Source of the DNA: a virus
DNA length: 64,000 bases
IMG/VR virus record: IMGVR_UViG_3300020446_001812
Coordinates: 42,432-106,431 of that record
Reading direction: 5' to 3' (one strand)
Shown: positions 50,756 through 59,360 of the stretch, piece by piece
How positions within the stretch are numbered: position 1 is the first letter of the stretch
Layout of the letters: each line of letters starts with the position of its first letter
The notes under the pieces: model-generated
Told to the model about the DNA's origin: nothing
The model's database searches: none
What the model saw: the letters and a program-made list of their open reading frames with translations, nothing else
Translations under genes and position numbers: made by a program

Positions 50756-51152
50756 AAACTCTCCTCCTAAGATCACTTGAACTAAAACGATGATCTCTTT
50801 TGTTAAAATGTATTTCTATATCTCTTTTCCTGCAAATATCTTTTCCTGTAAAATCTTTATCCCTATATTCTTCTCCAAGTATTCTTATATTAATTGGATA
50901 CATAGATAATATATCTTCTAGATCAGATTCGGTTGCATAAGGAATAATTTCATCTACATACTCAACACCTTTCAATTGTGTATAACGTTCAACAACAGTT
51001 TGTATAGGTGCATTTTTCTCGTCTCTATCAACACTTGGATCTATTTGTAGACCACATATTAAATAATCGCATTGTTCTTTTGCTTCACGCAACATAATTA
51101 CATGTCCTGCATGTAATAAATCAAATGTGCTACATGTAAATCCTACTTTCAT
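50748..51152 (-). CDS. Cytidylyltransferase-like (glycerol-3-P/sugar-P type)
   Basis: FDLLHAGHV (10-18) is the HxGH nucleotide loop, and RFSSSDLRRR near the end is the ISSTxxR-equivalent. The 134-residue length fits TagD-like glycerol-3-phosphate cytidylyltransferases and the RfaE nucleotidyl domain. GGAG precedes its ATG. With PMM and the epimerase it forms a sugar-nucleotide group. Confidence 0.85.
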   Translation of the reverse strand: MKVGFTCSTFDLLHAGHVIMLREAKEQCDYLICGLQIDPSVDRDEKNAPIQTVVERYTQLKGVEYVDEIIPYATESDLEDILSMYPINIRILGEEYRDKDFTGKDICRKRDIEIHFNKRDHRFSSSDLRRRVCE

Positions 51153-51153
51153 T

Positions 51154-51756
51154 TTACACTCCGTAATTAAAACTTATACTAAATCTATCTTTGTCAGAAT
51201 TATTTTTTGTGACTCTGTGTGGTATCCAACTGCTGAATATATATAAATCATTAAGTTTACTTTTATATTGTGTTCTTGGTATATTATAAGATGTTGTTTC
51301 CTTAACTAATAATTTAGGAATATGCATTTCACTATTATCATTTCTTTCAAATACAATATCGCCTTGGTCTAAGTTTTCATCTGCTTCTAAATACCACACT
51401 CCACTAAATAGAGCTCCTAGTTTATCTCCATGATGTAAGTGGTTATGAACAGGATTGTCAACTCCCGGAGGATTCCTATTCACCCATATGTTATATAATT
51501 GAACATTATAAAATCCTACATCTTCACAAATATTTGACATACATTTATCGAGGTTAGTTACTAATTCTTGCACAGCATCACATTCTTCTAGGAAAATATC
51601 AGTACTATCCCAAGGTCTTTCATCCTTCATAAGTGGATTTGTTCTTTTTTGTTTGATTTTATCTAGCGAATAATTTTTTATTTTTTTATTATCTAAATTT
51701 CCTATATTACCCTTCCAAATAACATGAGGAAATAAAACATCACTATCTAGTATCAT
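51154..51756 (-). CDS. 2-oxoglutarate/Fe(II) oxygenase of phage type
   Basis: NPVHNHLHHGD (101-111) followed by FSGVWYL, and SWIPHRVTKNNSDKDRFSIS near the C-terminus, are the iron- and 2-oxoglutarate-binding regions of a putative oxygenase family frequent in marine phages. The 200-residue length is typical. It is co-directional with the sugar-nucleotide genes and a phosphoribosyltransferase. Its substrate is unknown. Confidence 0.78.
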   Translation of the reverse strand: MILDSDVLFPHVIWKGNIGNLDNKKIKNYSLDKIKQKRTNPLMKDERPWDSTDIFLEECDAVQELVTNLDKCMSNICEDVGFYNVQLYNIWVNRNPPGVDNPVHNHLHHGDKLGALFSGVWYLEADENLDQGDIVFERNDNSEMHIPKLLVKETTSYNIPRTQYKSKLNDLYIFSSWIPHRVTKNNSDKDRFSISFNYGV

Positions 51757-52145
51757 TGTAGGCTTTCCGGCATTGTAAAAAGTGCTTTAACTCCTGATCT
51801 ATCTTCAGGTTGTTTTCTAGCAAATACGACCCACTTAGGGTTATAATCAAAAGACATTGTTCTATAATGTTCATAACAATATTCTTTAAAACTTGCACCA
51901 GTTGTATATACATCATCAACAATCATAGGTGGACCTACAGTTGCATATGGTTTCAATGCTCTTGCTAAAGGTAATCCTCCTCTAGGTATGCCTTCAACTG
52001 AACCGAAAGGTCTTGTTTCATAGTCCATAATCATACGAGCTATTCCCTTCCAATCATCTTTTGTAAGAGCATCACATTCTATTTTCCAATTCAGAGGTAA
52101 TCCTGCATGACTTATAAAAAATTTTTTTTGAAATAAATTAGTCAA
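51753..52145 (-). CDS. Phosphoribosyltransferase
   Basis: MIVDDVYTTGASF is the PRPP loop and EGIPRGGLPLARAL the first loop. The start is a TTG at 52,145, overlapping the MazG stop; no ATG is available nearby. The 130-residue protein is short; similar phage proteins are often annotated as orotate or competence-type phosphoribosyltransferases. It is a second PRTase next to the one at 42,734. Confidence 0.8.
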   Translation of the reverse strand: MTNLFQKKFFISHAGLPLNWKIECDALTKDDWKGIARMIMDYETRPFGSVEGIPRGGLPLARALKPYATVGPPMIVDDVYTTGASFKEYCYEHYRTMSFDYNPKWVVFARKQPEDRSGVKALFTMPESLQ

Positions 52146-52413
52146 TTAAGTCACTCCATATTTTCAATTTTTCTTTCTTTGCACCACTTCGGGCATAAAC
52201 ATGTTTCCAATCTAAAATACCATGTTCACACATTAAATCAATCATGCAATATACATCGCCTACTTCATCTAAAAGTTTGTTTCTTTGATCGTCTTCAATT
52301 TGTTCTTTCTCATTGTATTTTCTTATTATTTTTGAACATCTTTGTGTCAATTCTCCGCATTCCTCAGCAGTGATAATCATTAATTGTTGCAGTTTGTTAA
52401 TAGGACTGTTCAT
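52138..52413 (-). CDS. MazG-like nucleotide pyrophosphohydrolase
   Basis: ITAEECGELTQRCSKIIR and LLDEVGDVYCMIDLM carry the EExxE and ExxD magnesium-binding motifs of all-alpha NTP pyrophosphatases. I choose ATG 52,413 with GGAG upstream, two bases past the polymerase stop. Marine phage MazG proteins act on dNTPs or ppGpp-like nucleotides. It is 91 residues. Confidence 0.88.
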   Translation of the reverse strand: MNSPINKLQQLMIITAEECGELTQRCSKIIRKYNEKEQIEDDQRNKLLDEVGDVYCMIDLMCEHGILDWKHVYARSGAKKEKLKIWSDLID

Positions 52414-52414
52414 A

Positions 52415-55102
52415 TTATACTCCAAAATCAAATAGTGTATTAAAAGTTGTATTTTGTTTTGTATCTTCTAATGGATAATTCAAAACACCGATTAAGTTAT
52501 CAAGTTTATTATCGATAATTGTTTCAGCCATTGCTGAATCATCAAATGGAAGTTCTTTGAACCATTCAGGCAAACGTAATTCATCTGTTGGATATGCAAC
52601 ACTTGTATAACCTAATGGATTTTGTTTTAGTTTACAAACAATAACCTTCATACCATCTACAATTTCTTGCGAATACTTGTCTCCGTTCATACGTTTTAGT
52701 GTATTCCAGTTGATGCTTGCTCTTACATGTCCAGGCATGTTGGCTTTACCTTGTTTTTCTTCAAGTCTTTGATAATGCCCAATTTTGTTTGCACGTTTTG
52801 GAGATCCTTTTTCCCATCCTGGCCTAGCAGAAAATTCTTTTCTAAATTGCGTAATTCTTTCTAGTACTTCTTCCTGCGGTTTTTCTTGTAATACCATCAT
52901 TAGTATTTCACTTAAAAATTCTTGCATGAACACAGGAGTATCAGATCTACGCAAATCTAAGCCCATTGCTTTGACTTTGCCTGGCTTGCCATCTACATCA
53001 CTTCTAAAACCTTCTACATCATAAACTAATGCCGCATAACGTTTCTTTGTAATATACAATCCGCTTTCTGCAACAATTTCTCTACCTGCCGCGATAACAT
53101 CTGCTCTGCTTTTAGGACAATGAAATGCATCATACATAAAATCTTCAAATGTAGAATTTGCTTCTTCTGCAACTTGGTCATATAGGGTAATCACATTGTC
53201 TTTTGACCAAGGCAAGTTACCGTTATCTATTTCAGTTTTTAATGTAGGATAAGCCGAAAAATATACTGAGTCAGTATCTCCATAAATTACACTTTCACCT
53301 GTATGATCATACGTGCCTGTAATTACCTTGTTTACTTCTGCACTCATATGCTTTACAATAGTTCTACCAGAAAGTGTAGTAGATTGTCCAATACGTTTGT
53401 CAAAAAATCTACAACCAGGATTAAGAATAGCACCATACAAACTGTTCAAATTAATTTTCTTAACAAGTTGTCGCTTGTCCCAATATTCAATTTCAATTGC
53501 GTTGCCTGCATCTTTTGCTTTTTTAAGTTGTGCTTGTAAGTCTTTACGTTCTGAATACCAACGTTTTAGAATACCAGGGATGACACCTTCAAATTCAGTT
53601 GTAAATATAGTGCCATTTGAACTTAACATCCAAGGCATATTACTATCGAATATTAATTTATAAATTTCTGCACCACTTAATACATCACTTGCACTACCTG
53701 CTGGCTCTTTTCCTTTTTCCCAATCTACTGTAAGTGCAACATCTTTTCTTTGTTCCATTACAGCTTCATATTCTTCTGTACTAAAGCGTCCTTCCCAACT
53801 ACCTGCAAAACTCTTCTTTTTAAGAGTCATATCTTCATGCACACGGGCTTCGCTTGTCTCTGGACGTATTTGCCCAACAATAGTTTCAGGAGCCATATTA
53901 AGAGCTCTAATAACACTAGGATATAGACTGTTCAAGTCCATTGATCCAATCCACTTGTGCAATCCTTTTTTAGGAAATGCTACGTAAGCACCTGCCGCTT
54001 GTGTATTCTCATCGTCACGTCTTGGTCTATTAGGAACCTGTAGTCCTCTATGATGTGCTTCGTTAATAATTGCTTGTTCTGTAACTGCAACTGCACCCAT
54101 AGTGGTCTGTAGCAAAACAGTATTTGCATGTGCTAGTTCGTTACTAAGATCAATAAATCTTAGTTTTTTGTCCAGCTTGTCCAATAGTGCGGTATCTTGT
54201 ATGTTGTATTCGATGAATTTTCTAAAGTCATTGTTGTACAACTGGTCCAAAGTTCCTTCATAAGGCACTTTGTTTTCACCAACTTCAACCTCACCAATGG
54301 CATCAAGCCTATAGCTGTGTCTTTCTTCATATGTGTATTTACGATATAATTCTAAACTATCTAAATGCACTCTGCCTATTAGGTCAAAGGTTACAGCTGA
54401 TTTACCATACTTCTCATATTCCCGTTTCTTAGGAAGTTGTCCCCACAAACAAAAACGTCTTGTGTCGTCCTTGCTTAGTACACGACTGGTTCTATTAACT
54501 GTGTAAGGAATATCATAACCTTCGCTGTTCCAACCTGAAAGTATATCAGCATCTTCAATTAATGTTAAGAAAGTGTCAATCATATCACCTTCTTTTTCAA
54601 ACAGCATTACATTTTCAATTCCTTCTAATTCTTTCTTTGCTTGATCCATTGTAAGAGTCTTAGGGGGAACAGCTAAACATACCATTGTTTCAAGCCATTG
54701 TAAATATACAGATATACTTGTTATAGGCATAAATGGATCTGCAGGATCAGCAAAGCCACGCTCTGGATCAAAGTCAGTTTCGATATCAAAAAACGCAATG
54801 TTTAATTTAGGAGCATCTTGATTTAGATAGTTTTCACTTAGACACTGGAATATAGGATTGATGTCGCTTTCAAAAAGCTCTTTGCCTTTGTTTATTGCAA
54901 CTTCTTTTCGAAAGTCTTTTGTATTCTTGCATACAATACGTGATAACGGATCGCCAAATACACTTTTATATTTGCCGCGATCGTCTTTGTAATAGAATGT
55001 ATATTTTGATTGATATTCGTGGAAGTGTCTTTTACCATCTTTGCGTTCAACTACACGGATCATATCTTGATCACGATCAAAGAAAGCGTCTACGTAACTC
55101 AT
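52415..55102 (-). CDS. DNA polymerase, family B (T4 gp43-like)
   Basis: Exonuclease motifs FFDIETDF (104-111) and NSEGYDIPY (192-200) and polymerase motifs DLNSLYPS (389-396), KKINLNSLYG (548-557) and YGDTDS (607-612) are all intact. The length, 895 residues, matches T4 gp43 and its marine relatives. It replicates the phage genome together with the clamp. GAGGAG precedes the ATG. No intein or split is seen. Confidence 0.97.
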   Translation of the reverse strand: MSYVDAFFDRDQDMIRVVERKDGKRHFHEYQSKYTFYYKDDRGKYKSVFGDPLSRIVCKNTKDFRKEVAINKGKELFESDINPIFQCLSENYLNQDAPKLNIAFFDIETDFDPERGFADPADPFMPITSISVYLQWLETMVCLAVPPKTLTMDQAKKELEGIENVMLFEKEGDMIDTFLTLIEDADILSGWNSEGYDIPYTVNRTSRVLSKDDTRRFCLWGQLPKKREYEKYGKSAVTFDLIGRVHLDSLELYRKYTYEERHSYRLDAIGEVEVGENKVPYEGTLDQLYNNDFRKFIEYNIQDTALLDKLDKKLRFIDLSNELAHANTVLLQTTMGAVAVTEQAIINEAHHRGLQVPNRPRRDDENTQAAGAYVAFPKKGLHKWIGSMDLNSLYPSVIRALNMAPETIVGQIRPETSEARVHEDMTLKKKSFAGSWEGRFSTEEYEAVMEQRKDVALTVDWEKGKEPAGSASDVLSGAEIYKLIFDSNMPWMLSSNGTIFTTEFEGVIPGILKRWYSERKDLQAQLKKAKDAGNAIEIEYWDKRQLVKKINLNSLYGAILNPGCRFFDKRIGQSTTLSGRTIVKHMSAEVNKVITGTYDHTGESVIYGDTDSVYFSAYPTLKTEIDNGNLPWSKDNVITLYDQVAEEANSTFEDFMYDAFHCPKSRADVIAAGREIVAESGLYITKKRYAALVYDVEGFRSDVDGKPGKVKAMGLDLRRSDTPVFMQEFLSEILMMVLQEKPQEEVLERITQFRKEFSARPGWEKGSPKRANKIGHYQRLEEKQGKANMPGHVRASINWNTLKRMNGDKYSQEIVDGMKVIVCKLKQNPLGYTSVAYPTDELRLPEWFKELPFDDSAMAETIIDNKLDNLIGVLNYPLEDTKQNTTFNTLFDFGV

Positions 55103-55158
55103 TTTATCTCCTCGTTGCTTGTGGCCAACTTAACCATCTACATGCCATAGGGCGTTAT

Positions 55159-55920
55159 TCATTCATATAAATTATCTTTAATAATTTTCATCATTTTACT
55201 TTTAAGTTTATGCCTTGTAAATGCCTCATATGATTCTGCTAATTTATGTGGAACAAACCACTTTGCCTTATAATGTTTGAAACTTAAACAACGTTCCATC
55301 ATTGCTCTTGTTTCTGTATTGTTACTATCAAATTTAACTAATTTTATTTTCTTATTTGTATTTACTCTATAGTATATTAACACATCGCCTCGTTTGATGT
55401 CAATAGTTTTATCTCCAAAAAATTTAATTGCAATATTCCATTGTCTTACCCAACTACTTACATCAAAAGATCCTGACAACACTCTGCAATTTTTTGTGAA
55501 TTCATTTTCTTCGTAATATGCAGGTAAACTTGTTATAGTAAGTCCTGGTTCTTCTGAAAAGAAAAGGTATGCAGGATATCTTAATTGATGTATAGCTTCT
55601 GCATTAGGTGGACCACCATATGCTTTATTGAACTCATCACCATAATCATACTTGAATGTAGCACTATCATTCTCATAATCATAAGAACAATAAAAGTCTA
55701 TTGGTGCTTTTATTGCGAAAGTCCTAATCATTTCATCAGTCATTGCAGGACATACACTTGCACTTGGCCCTAAAAATTTTTTTACATCTAATGTTCTGTT
55801 AACTGGTATCGGTTCAAAATATTTTAATTCTGATAGATCATCCGATAAATCAAAAATATTTCTTGTACCTTTTATTAGCGGTGACCAGTAAAGTGTAACA
55901 GTGTCATCCTTTACCACCAT
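55159..55920 (-). CDS. Conserved phage hypothetical protein
   Basis: The 253-residue protein has a Trp/Tyr-rich start (TVTLYWSPLIKGTRNIFDLS), CPAMTDEMIRTF in the middle and a basic C-terminus (HKLKSKMMKIIKDN). Similar proteins occur near the DNA polymerase in marine T4-like phages. The fold is unknown to me and there is no membrane segment. It overlaps the upstream gene by 10 bases. Confidence 0.7.
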   Translation of the reverse strand: MVVKDDTVTLYWSPLIKGTRNIFDLSDDLSELKYFEPIPVNRTLDVKKFLGPSASVCPAMTDEMIRTFAIKAPIDFYCSYDYENDSATFKYDYGDEFNKAYGGPPNAEAIHQLRYPAYLFFSEEPGLTITSLPAYYEENEFTKNCRVLSGSFDVSSWVRQWNIAIKFFGDKTIDIKRGDVLIYYRVNTNKKIKLVKFDSNNTETRAMMERCLSFKHYKAKWFVPHKLAESYEAFTRHKLKSKMMKIIKDNLYE

Positions 55921-56192
55921 GATGCGGCAACTCCATATCCAAATATATTAACACATACAAACCAACCTGTTAATAACATTACCCATGCCGCTCCTCTACG
56001 CATTGAAGCATAACATTGTGTAACACTTCCTACAAAAAAAGCAGGATATACTATTAGCATGTTAGGATCTTTAGCAGTTAGTGCCAAAGTCATACTAGCA
56101 CCTACAGTGAAGATAAAACTAACAAGCTCAAATGCAAATGCAATTTTGTCAGATTTATAACTTTGTATCCAAAATTGTTTTATTTTTTGCAA
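55911..56192 (-). CDS. Small membrane protein
   Basis: The 93-residue protein has three hydrophobic stretches (IAFAFELVSFIFTVGASMTL, MLIVYPAFFVGSV, AAWVMLLTGWFVCVNIFG) and basic loops. It probably sits in the host inner membrane. The family is a small conserved phage membrane protein of unknown role, near the DsbA-like gene. Confidence 0.7.
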   Translation of the reverse strand: MQKIKQFWIQSYKSDKIAFAFELVSFIFTVGASMTLALTAKDPNMLIVYPAFFVGSVTQCYASMRRGAAWVMLLTGWFVCVNIFGYGVAASWW

Positions 56193-56195
56193 AAT

Positions 56196-56456
56196 TTATT
56201 TGTCCTTACCAACAGTAACAACTAAGGTTTCTAGATCTTCGAATTCATCATTAACTCTGTCCCAGTCACCTTTTTGTGCAATTTTTATAGCTTTGTTTAT
56301 TAATCCTGGTTTTATATCTAGTTCTTCTGCTACTGCTTTTACAGTTTCTTTCAAGCCTTGTTGCAGGTCTTCTACTTCTTGCAATACTGTTACACCCTCA
56401 TTGACAAGACGCTCCAATTTTGCTTTTTCTTCGGCTCCGTAAGTACGATCGCTCAT
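56196..56456 (-). CDS. DsbA-like late-transcription/dsDNA-binding protein
   Basis: The 86-residue acidic helical protein begins SDRTYGAEEKAKLERLVNEG and has VAEELDIKPGLINKAIKIAQ, in line with the double-stranded-DNA-binding protein DsbA of T4-like phages, which stimulates late promoters. AAGGAG is well placed before the ATG and a TTGACA-N17-TATAGT promoter lies upstream. The match is by remembered wording of marine phage relatives and should be regarded as probable. Confidence 0.7.
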   Translation of the reverse strand: MSDRTYGAEEKAKLERLVNEGVTVLQEVEDLQQGLKETVKAVAEELDIKPGLINKAIKIAQKGDWDRVNDEFEDLETLVVTVGKDK

Positions 56457-56480
56457 AGTGTCTCCTTATTAGTTTGTAAT

Positions 56481-56509
56481 ACTATATACTATAAATTAGG
56501 ATTTGTCAA
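56481..56509 (-). promoter_or_regulatory. Sigma70-type promoter for DsbA-like gene
   Basis: On the - strand TTGACA (56,504-56,509), 17 bases, TATAGT (56,481-56,486). The -35 lies in the end of the upstream gene. The leader is about 20 bases with AAGGAG. Confidence 0.85.
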
Positions 56510-56705
56510 GTGTTTTTTGGCGTTCTTCCCATGCTTTTTCGAAAGCTTCGCAGTATTCATATAAAGGAGCACCATTACTGCCAGCTATCCATAACCGACG
56601 AAAATATCCATCTGCACTTGCTATCACTGTTTCTGGGGAAGAATTAAGATGGCCCTTTACCATATAAAATAATCTGTACTGTTCTTTTAGATCATTTCTT
56701 AACAT
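56496..56705 (-). CDS. Small hypothetical protein
   Basis: The 69 residues (LKEQYRLFYMVKGHLNSSPE, ADGYFRRLWIAGSN) look like a compact helical domain, similar to a small protein in marine T4-like phages. Its last codons contain the -35 box of the promoter for the DsbA-like gene. No ribosome binding site is clear. Confidence 0.65.
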   Translation of the reverse strand: MLRNDLKEQYRLFYMVKGHLNSSPETVIASADGYFRRLWIAGSNGAPLYEYCEAFEKAWEERQKTLDKS

Positions 56706-56747
56706 GTTGTATTTAATCTAAAGGTTTTGTTGATACGCTAACAAAGA

Positions 56748-57536
56748 CTATTTTGTAGCGTTTAGGATTTTGTAAAGTTCTTGTTTTATTGATTCTGTTT
56801 TTTTATTAGGTAAATTTTTATGTTTTGTACTTGCAAAGTCTTTTGCATCTTTTTTTGATATATCTCCTGCTACTTTGCCTGCTTCACCACCTTTTGGCAT
56901 ATCGCCTTTTTGCATTGCTCTTACTATACCAAAAAATTGTTGTTGTTTTTTGCTAACTGCTTTTTCATCTATTTCTTTATCTGTTTTGTTAACTATCCTT
57001 TTCATAGCATTCAACCTTGATAACAATCTAGGGTTTTTCATGATAGTAACAAACAAACCTACATAAGGTTGTAGTGCTTCTCTTTGTGCCATTGGAAGCG
57101 TATCACCTTGTACAGCATTAATTAATCCTGCTGTTACTAAAGATGCTGGATCATCTCCTAAATCAAGAATATTGACGCCTCTTCTAAGATCATTTGTATC
57201 CTTCTCACCTACAAGTTTATCCCTAGCAGGATGAGGAGATTCATTTCCACCTGGTGTGCTAGATTTAGTAAATGCATCTTTGCCTTTAAGTTGACCTTCA
57301 GGACCAGTTTTTTGTGCTTCTGTAACTCCTGCTAATTTTGCAAAATCAGTTATGCTATAATCTTTGTCCATAGATAAACTACCTTCTTTTACAGAAGCAG
57401 TTTCGGCTATATAATCTTTGTTTGCAACTTCTTCTGGTGCTCTGTTCACCATATTCATAAGTGCTTTTTTATCATCTTCTGGATTTGATGGAAATAAGTC
57501 CTTCATCATAGAACTCATTTTATAGAAATCTGTCAA
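56748..57536 (-). CDS. Hypothetical, possibly head-associated protein
   Basis: The 262-residue protein starts at TTG 57,536 with AAGGA 8 bases upstream, overlapping the previous stop. It has a mixed composition with LYASLV-like helices, a GNESPHPARDKLVGEKDTND segment and a basic C-terminus (KDAKDFASTKHKNLPNKKTE). I do not recognise the family. Neighbours with basic Cys-paired C-termini suggest a head-related or structural series. Confidence 0.6.
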   Translation of the reverse strand: MTDFYKMSSMMKDLFPSNPEDDKKALMNMVNRAPEEVANKDYIAETASVKEGSLSMDKDYSITDFAKLAGVTEAQKTGPEGQLKGKDAFTKSSTPGGNESPHPARDKLVGEKDTNDLRRGVNILDLGDDPASLVTAGLINAVQGDTLPMAQREALQPYVGLFVTIMKNPRLLSRLNAMKRIVNKTDKEIDEKAVSKKQQQFFGIVRAMQKGDMPKGGEAGKVAGDISKKDAKDFASTKHKNLPNKKTESIKQELYKILNATK

Positions 57537-57913
57537 ATGCCCGGTCCTTTATTCAATGCAATTCGCATAGCTCTTTTAGCATCAATTGGTTTTATTTTAG
57601 GATATTTTTGCATCAACATTTTTAGTGTTTTTTTATCTCCGTATCTATAAATATTTTTTTTGATAAACGGAATATATTCATCTTCCATTTCATCGCCTGA
57701 AAAATTACCTAAATATTTTTGTACGAAGTCTGTAAATCCTTCATTAGCAGATGTTTGTTGAAAAAATTGTAAAAATTCTTTGTGTCTTTTATGGAGTTCA
57801 GCGATATCAGGATTTTTTAGGTATACCTTAAGCCAACCTTTGTATTCAGGATCGTCTGCTAGTGTCTTTTCTTTCTTTTTGAAAAAGTCGAATATACCTT
57901 CAGATACACGCAT
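57533..57913 (-). CDS. Hypothetical protein
   Basis: The protein of 126 residues begins MRVSEGIFDFFKKKEKTLAD, a tag-like N-terminus common in marine T4-like phage head-region genes, followed by helical HKEFLQFFQQTSANEGFTDF. It starts in a TAATG overlap with the preceding gene and ends at the TTG start of the next. The role is unknown. Confidence 0.65.
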   Translation of the reverse strand: MRVSEGIFDFFKKKEKTLADDPEYKGWLKVYLKNPDIAELHKRHKEFLQFFQQTSANEGFTDFVQKYLGNFSGDEMEDEYIPFIKKNIYRYGDKKTLKMLMQKYPKIKPIDAKRAMRIALNKGPGI

Positions 57914-58569
57914 TAGCCTACCTTTACACAGTTGTCTACAGTTCTACCACCTTTTTTCTTGGTGCCTTGTAAACGATAGCCTTTCCAGCAAGCCTTTCCG
58001 TCTAAGCCTTTTTCTTTACCTTCAGCTTCTCCTATGTTAAATGTGCGCCAACTTGGCTTTCCACAATCTGGACATAATGCATCTGCTGATTCGTTTTTCT
58101 TTGCTGTCTTTGCCGCGTCTTTCCAATCTTGATCAGTAGGTGCTCCTTCTTCACCTTTCTTACGAGGTTTTTTTCCGGATTTCTTGTTTTTGTTTACATA
58201 GTAGTACAAGCCCTTAGGCTCTTCTTTTAATTTACTCTCAACTTTTTCGGAAAGGGAATTTAAGTATGATTGTTCATCAACTTGTACTTTTCTTTTCATT
58301 ATGTTTTTTGTAGATCTTGATTCAGCAAATTTCATGTCGTAATCCATTGCATGATATACTGAACCCATGTAGTCTGCAGCTTTTGTAATTTTAGATTGTT
58401 GCCAACCTTGAATGCCTTCAGCTTCGGAGACTGTTTTTAGCATATCATGTAACTTAATAGCATATTTTGCTATTTTGTACAAGTCTGCACGAGCCATTTG
58501 AACTTCGTGATCTCGTTCAGCTGCATGAGCTAGATCTCCTAAGCCGCCTTCTTTTAGTTTTTTAGTCAT
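57913..58569 (-). CDS. Phage protein with basic Cys-paired C-terminal module
   Basis: The first 150 residues are helical and Lys-rich (ERDHEVQMARADLYKIAKYA, a possible coiled coil). After a very basic linker (KKNKKSGKKPRKKGEE) comes LCPDCGKPSWRTF and then CWKGYRLQGTKKKGGRTVDN and CVKVG, a module I know as a recurring C-terminus in marine phage head-region proteins. CATAAATA and GGAG lie upstream. A late, particle-associated role is likely. Confidence 0.72.
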   Translation of the reverse strand: MTKKLKEGGLGDLAHAAERDHEVQMARADLYKIAKYAIKLHDMLKTVSEAEGIQGWQQSKITKAADYMGSVYHAMDYDMKFAESRSTKNIMKRKVQVDEQSYLNSLSEKVESKLKEEPKGLYYYVNKNKKSGKKPRKKGEEGAPTDQDWKDAAKTAKKNESADALCPDCGKPSWRTFNIGEAEGKEKGLDGKACWKGYRLQGTKKKGGRTVDNCVKVG

Positions 58570-58595
58570 CTTTATCTCCGAATACTTTGTAGTAG

Positions 58596-58603
58596 TATTT
58601 ATG
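58596..58603 (-). promoter_or_regulatory. Late-type promoter octamer CATAAATA
   Basis: CATAAATA on the - strand followed by CTACTAC, with GGAG about 18 bases later. It overlaps the last codons of the upstream gene. The GCATAAATACTA wording equals that before the tail-fibre gene. Confidence 0.65.
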
Positions 58604-59360
58604 CTTTCTTTGTCTTCTTTGATTTCTTTTTACCGCCCAGCAAATTACCAAAATCCGCTCCGTTTTTCATTGTACCATCTGCATTATACATATTACGACT
58701 TTGCATAGTGCCTACGTTACCGCTCACTGTTGCTATTGAAGATGCATTTGTATTTTCTGGAATACTATTGAATTTTAAATTATTTGGAATAATTGGTTTA
58801 GTATATGTTTGTTTTTTGTTTTTTTGTTTTTTCGGTGTAGCTCCAGATGGCATGTTGGAAGCTCTTCGTTTCTCTCGTTCAACGTCATTAGGATTCATAG
58901 GACTTTCTTCATTACGAGCTAATTGTTGTGCTTGTTGTGCAGTAGGCTTTATATTTGTTCCTTTGTAATTTCCTTTATCGTCAAGTGATGCTTTTTCTCT
59001 GTCGGTTCTTCCATACTGTAAAGCTAGTGCTTTACTATCCGCAGCCATTTTTTGTAGTTCTGGCATTTGCGACATAATACTATCGTATGCTTTTTGCATA
59101 GTAGGTAAATCATTCGGACTATATTGATTAGTATCTATTCCTTTTTTGATTGCACCAGCCATTTTTTGCATAAATTCTAAAAGTTTGCTCCCCATGTCAG
59201 CTCTTGCCGCTGTGTAAGCCATATTTTTCATCATAGGCATCAATTTGTTAAGATCCGCATTTCCTGAATCTTTCATAGCTTTTATTTGTGCCGCATCTTG
59301 TTTTAATCTTTGTATATCTTTGTCGCTTATATTTTCTTTAAATAATTCACGTAATTTCAT
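58599..59360 (-). CDS. Hypothetical protein with MKLRELF N-terminal tag
   Basis: I start at ATG 59,360, which forms an ATGA overlap with the preceding stop and has AGGA upstream; the longer frame from TTG 59,408 is rejected. The protein (253 residues) begins MKLRELFKENISD, close to the MRLRELFEDVA of the gene at 61,274. The middle is helical and Gln/Met-rich, and the end is basic (GGKKKSKKTKKA). It may be an internal head or scaffold-like protein. Confidence 0.68.
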   Translation of the reverse strand: MKLRELFKENISDKDIQRLKQDAAQIKAMKDSGNADLNKLMPMMKNMAYTAARADMGSKLLEFMQKMAGAIKKGIDTNQYSPNDLPTMQKAYDSIMSQMPELQKMAADSKALALQYGRTDREKASLDDKGNYKGTNIKPTAQQAQQLARNEESPMNPNDVEREKRRASNMPSGATPKKQKNKKQTYTKPIIPNNLKFNSIPENTNASSIATVSGNVGTMQSRNMYNADGTMKNGADFGNLLGGKKKSKKTKKA

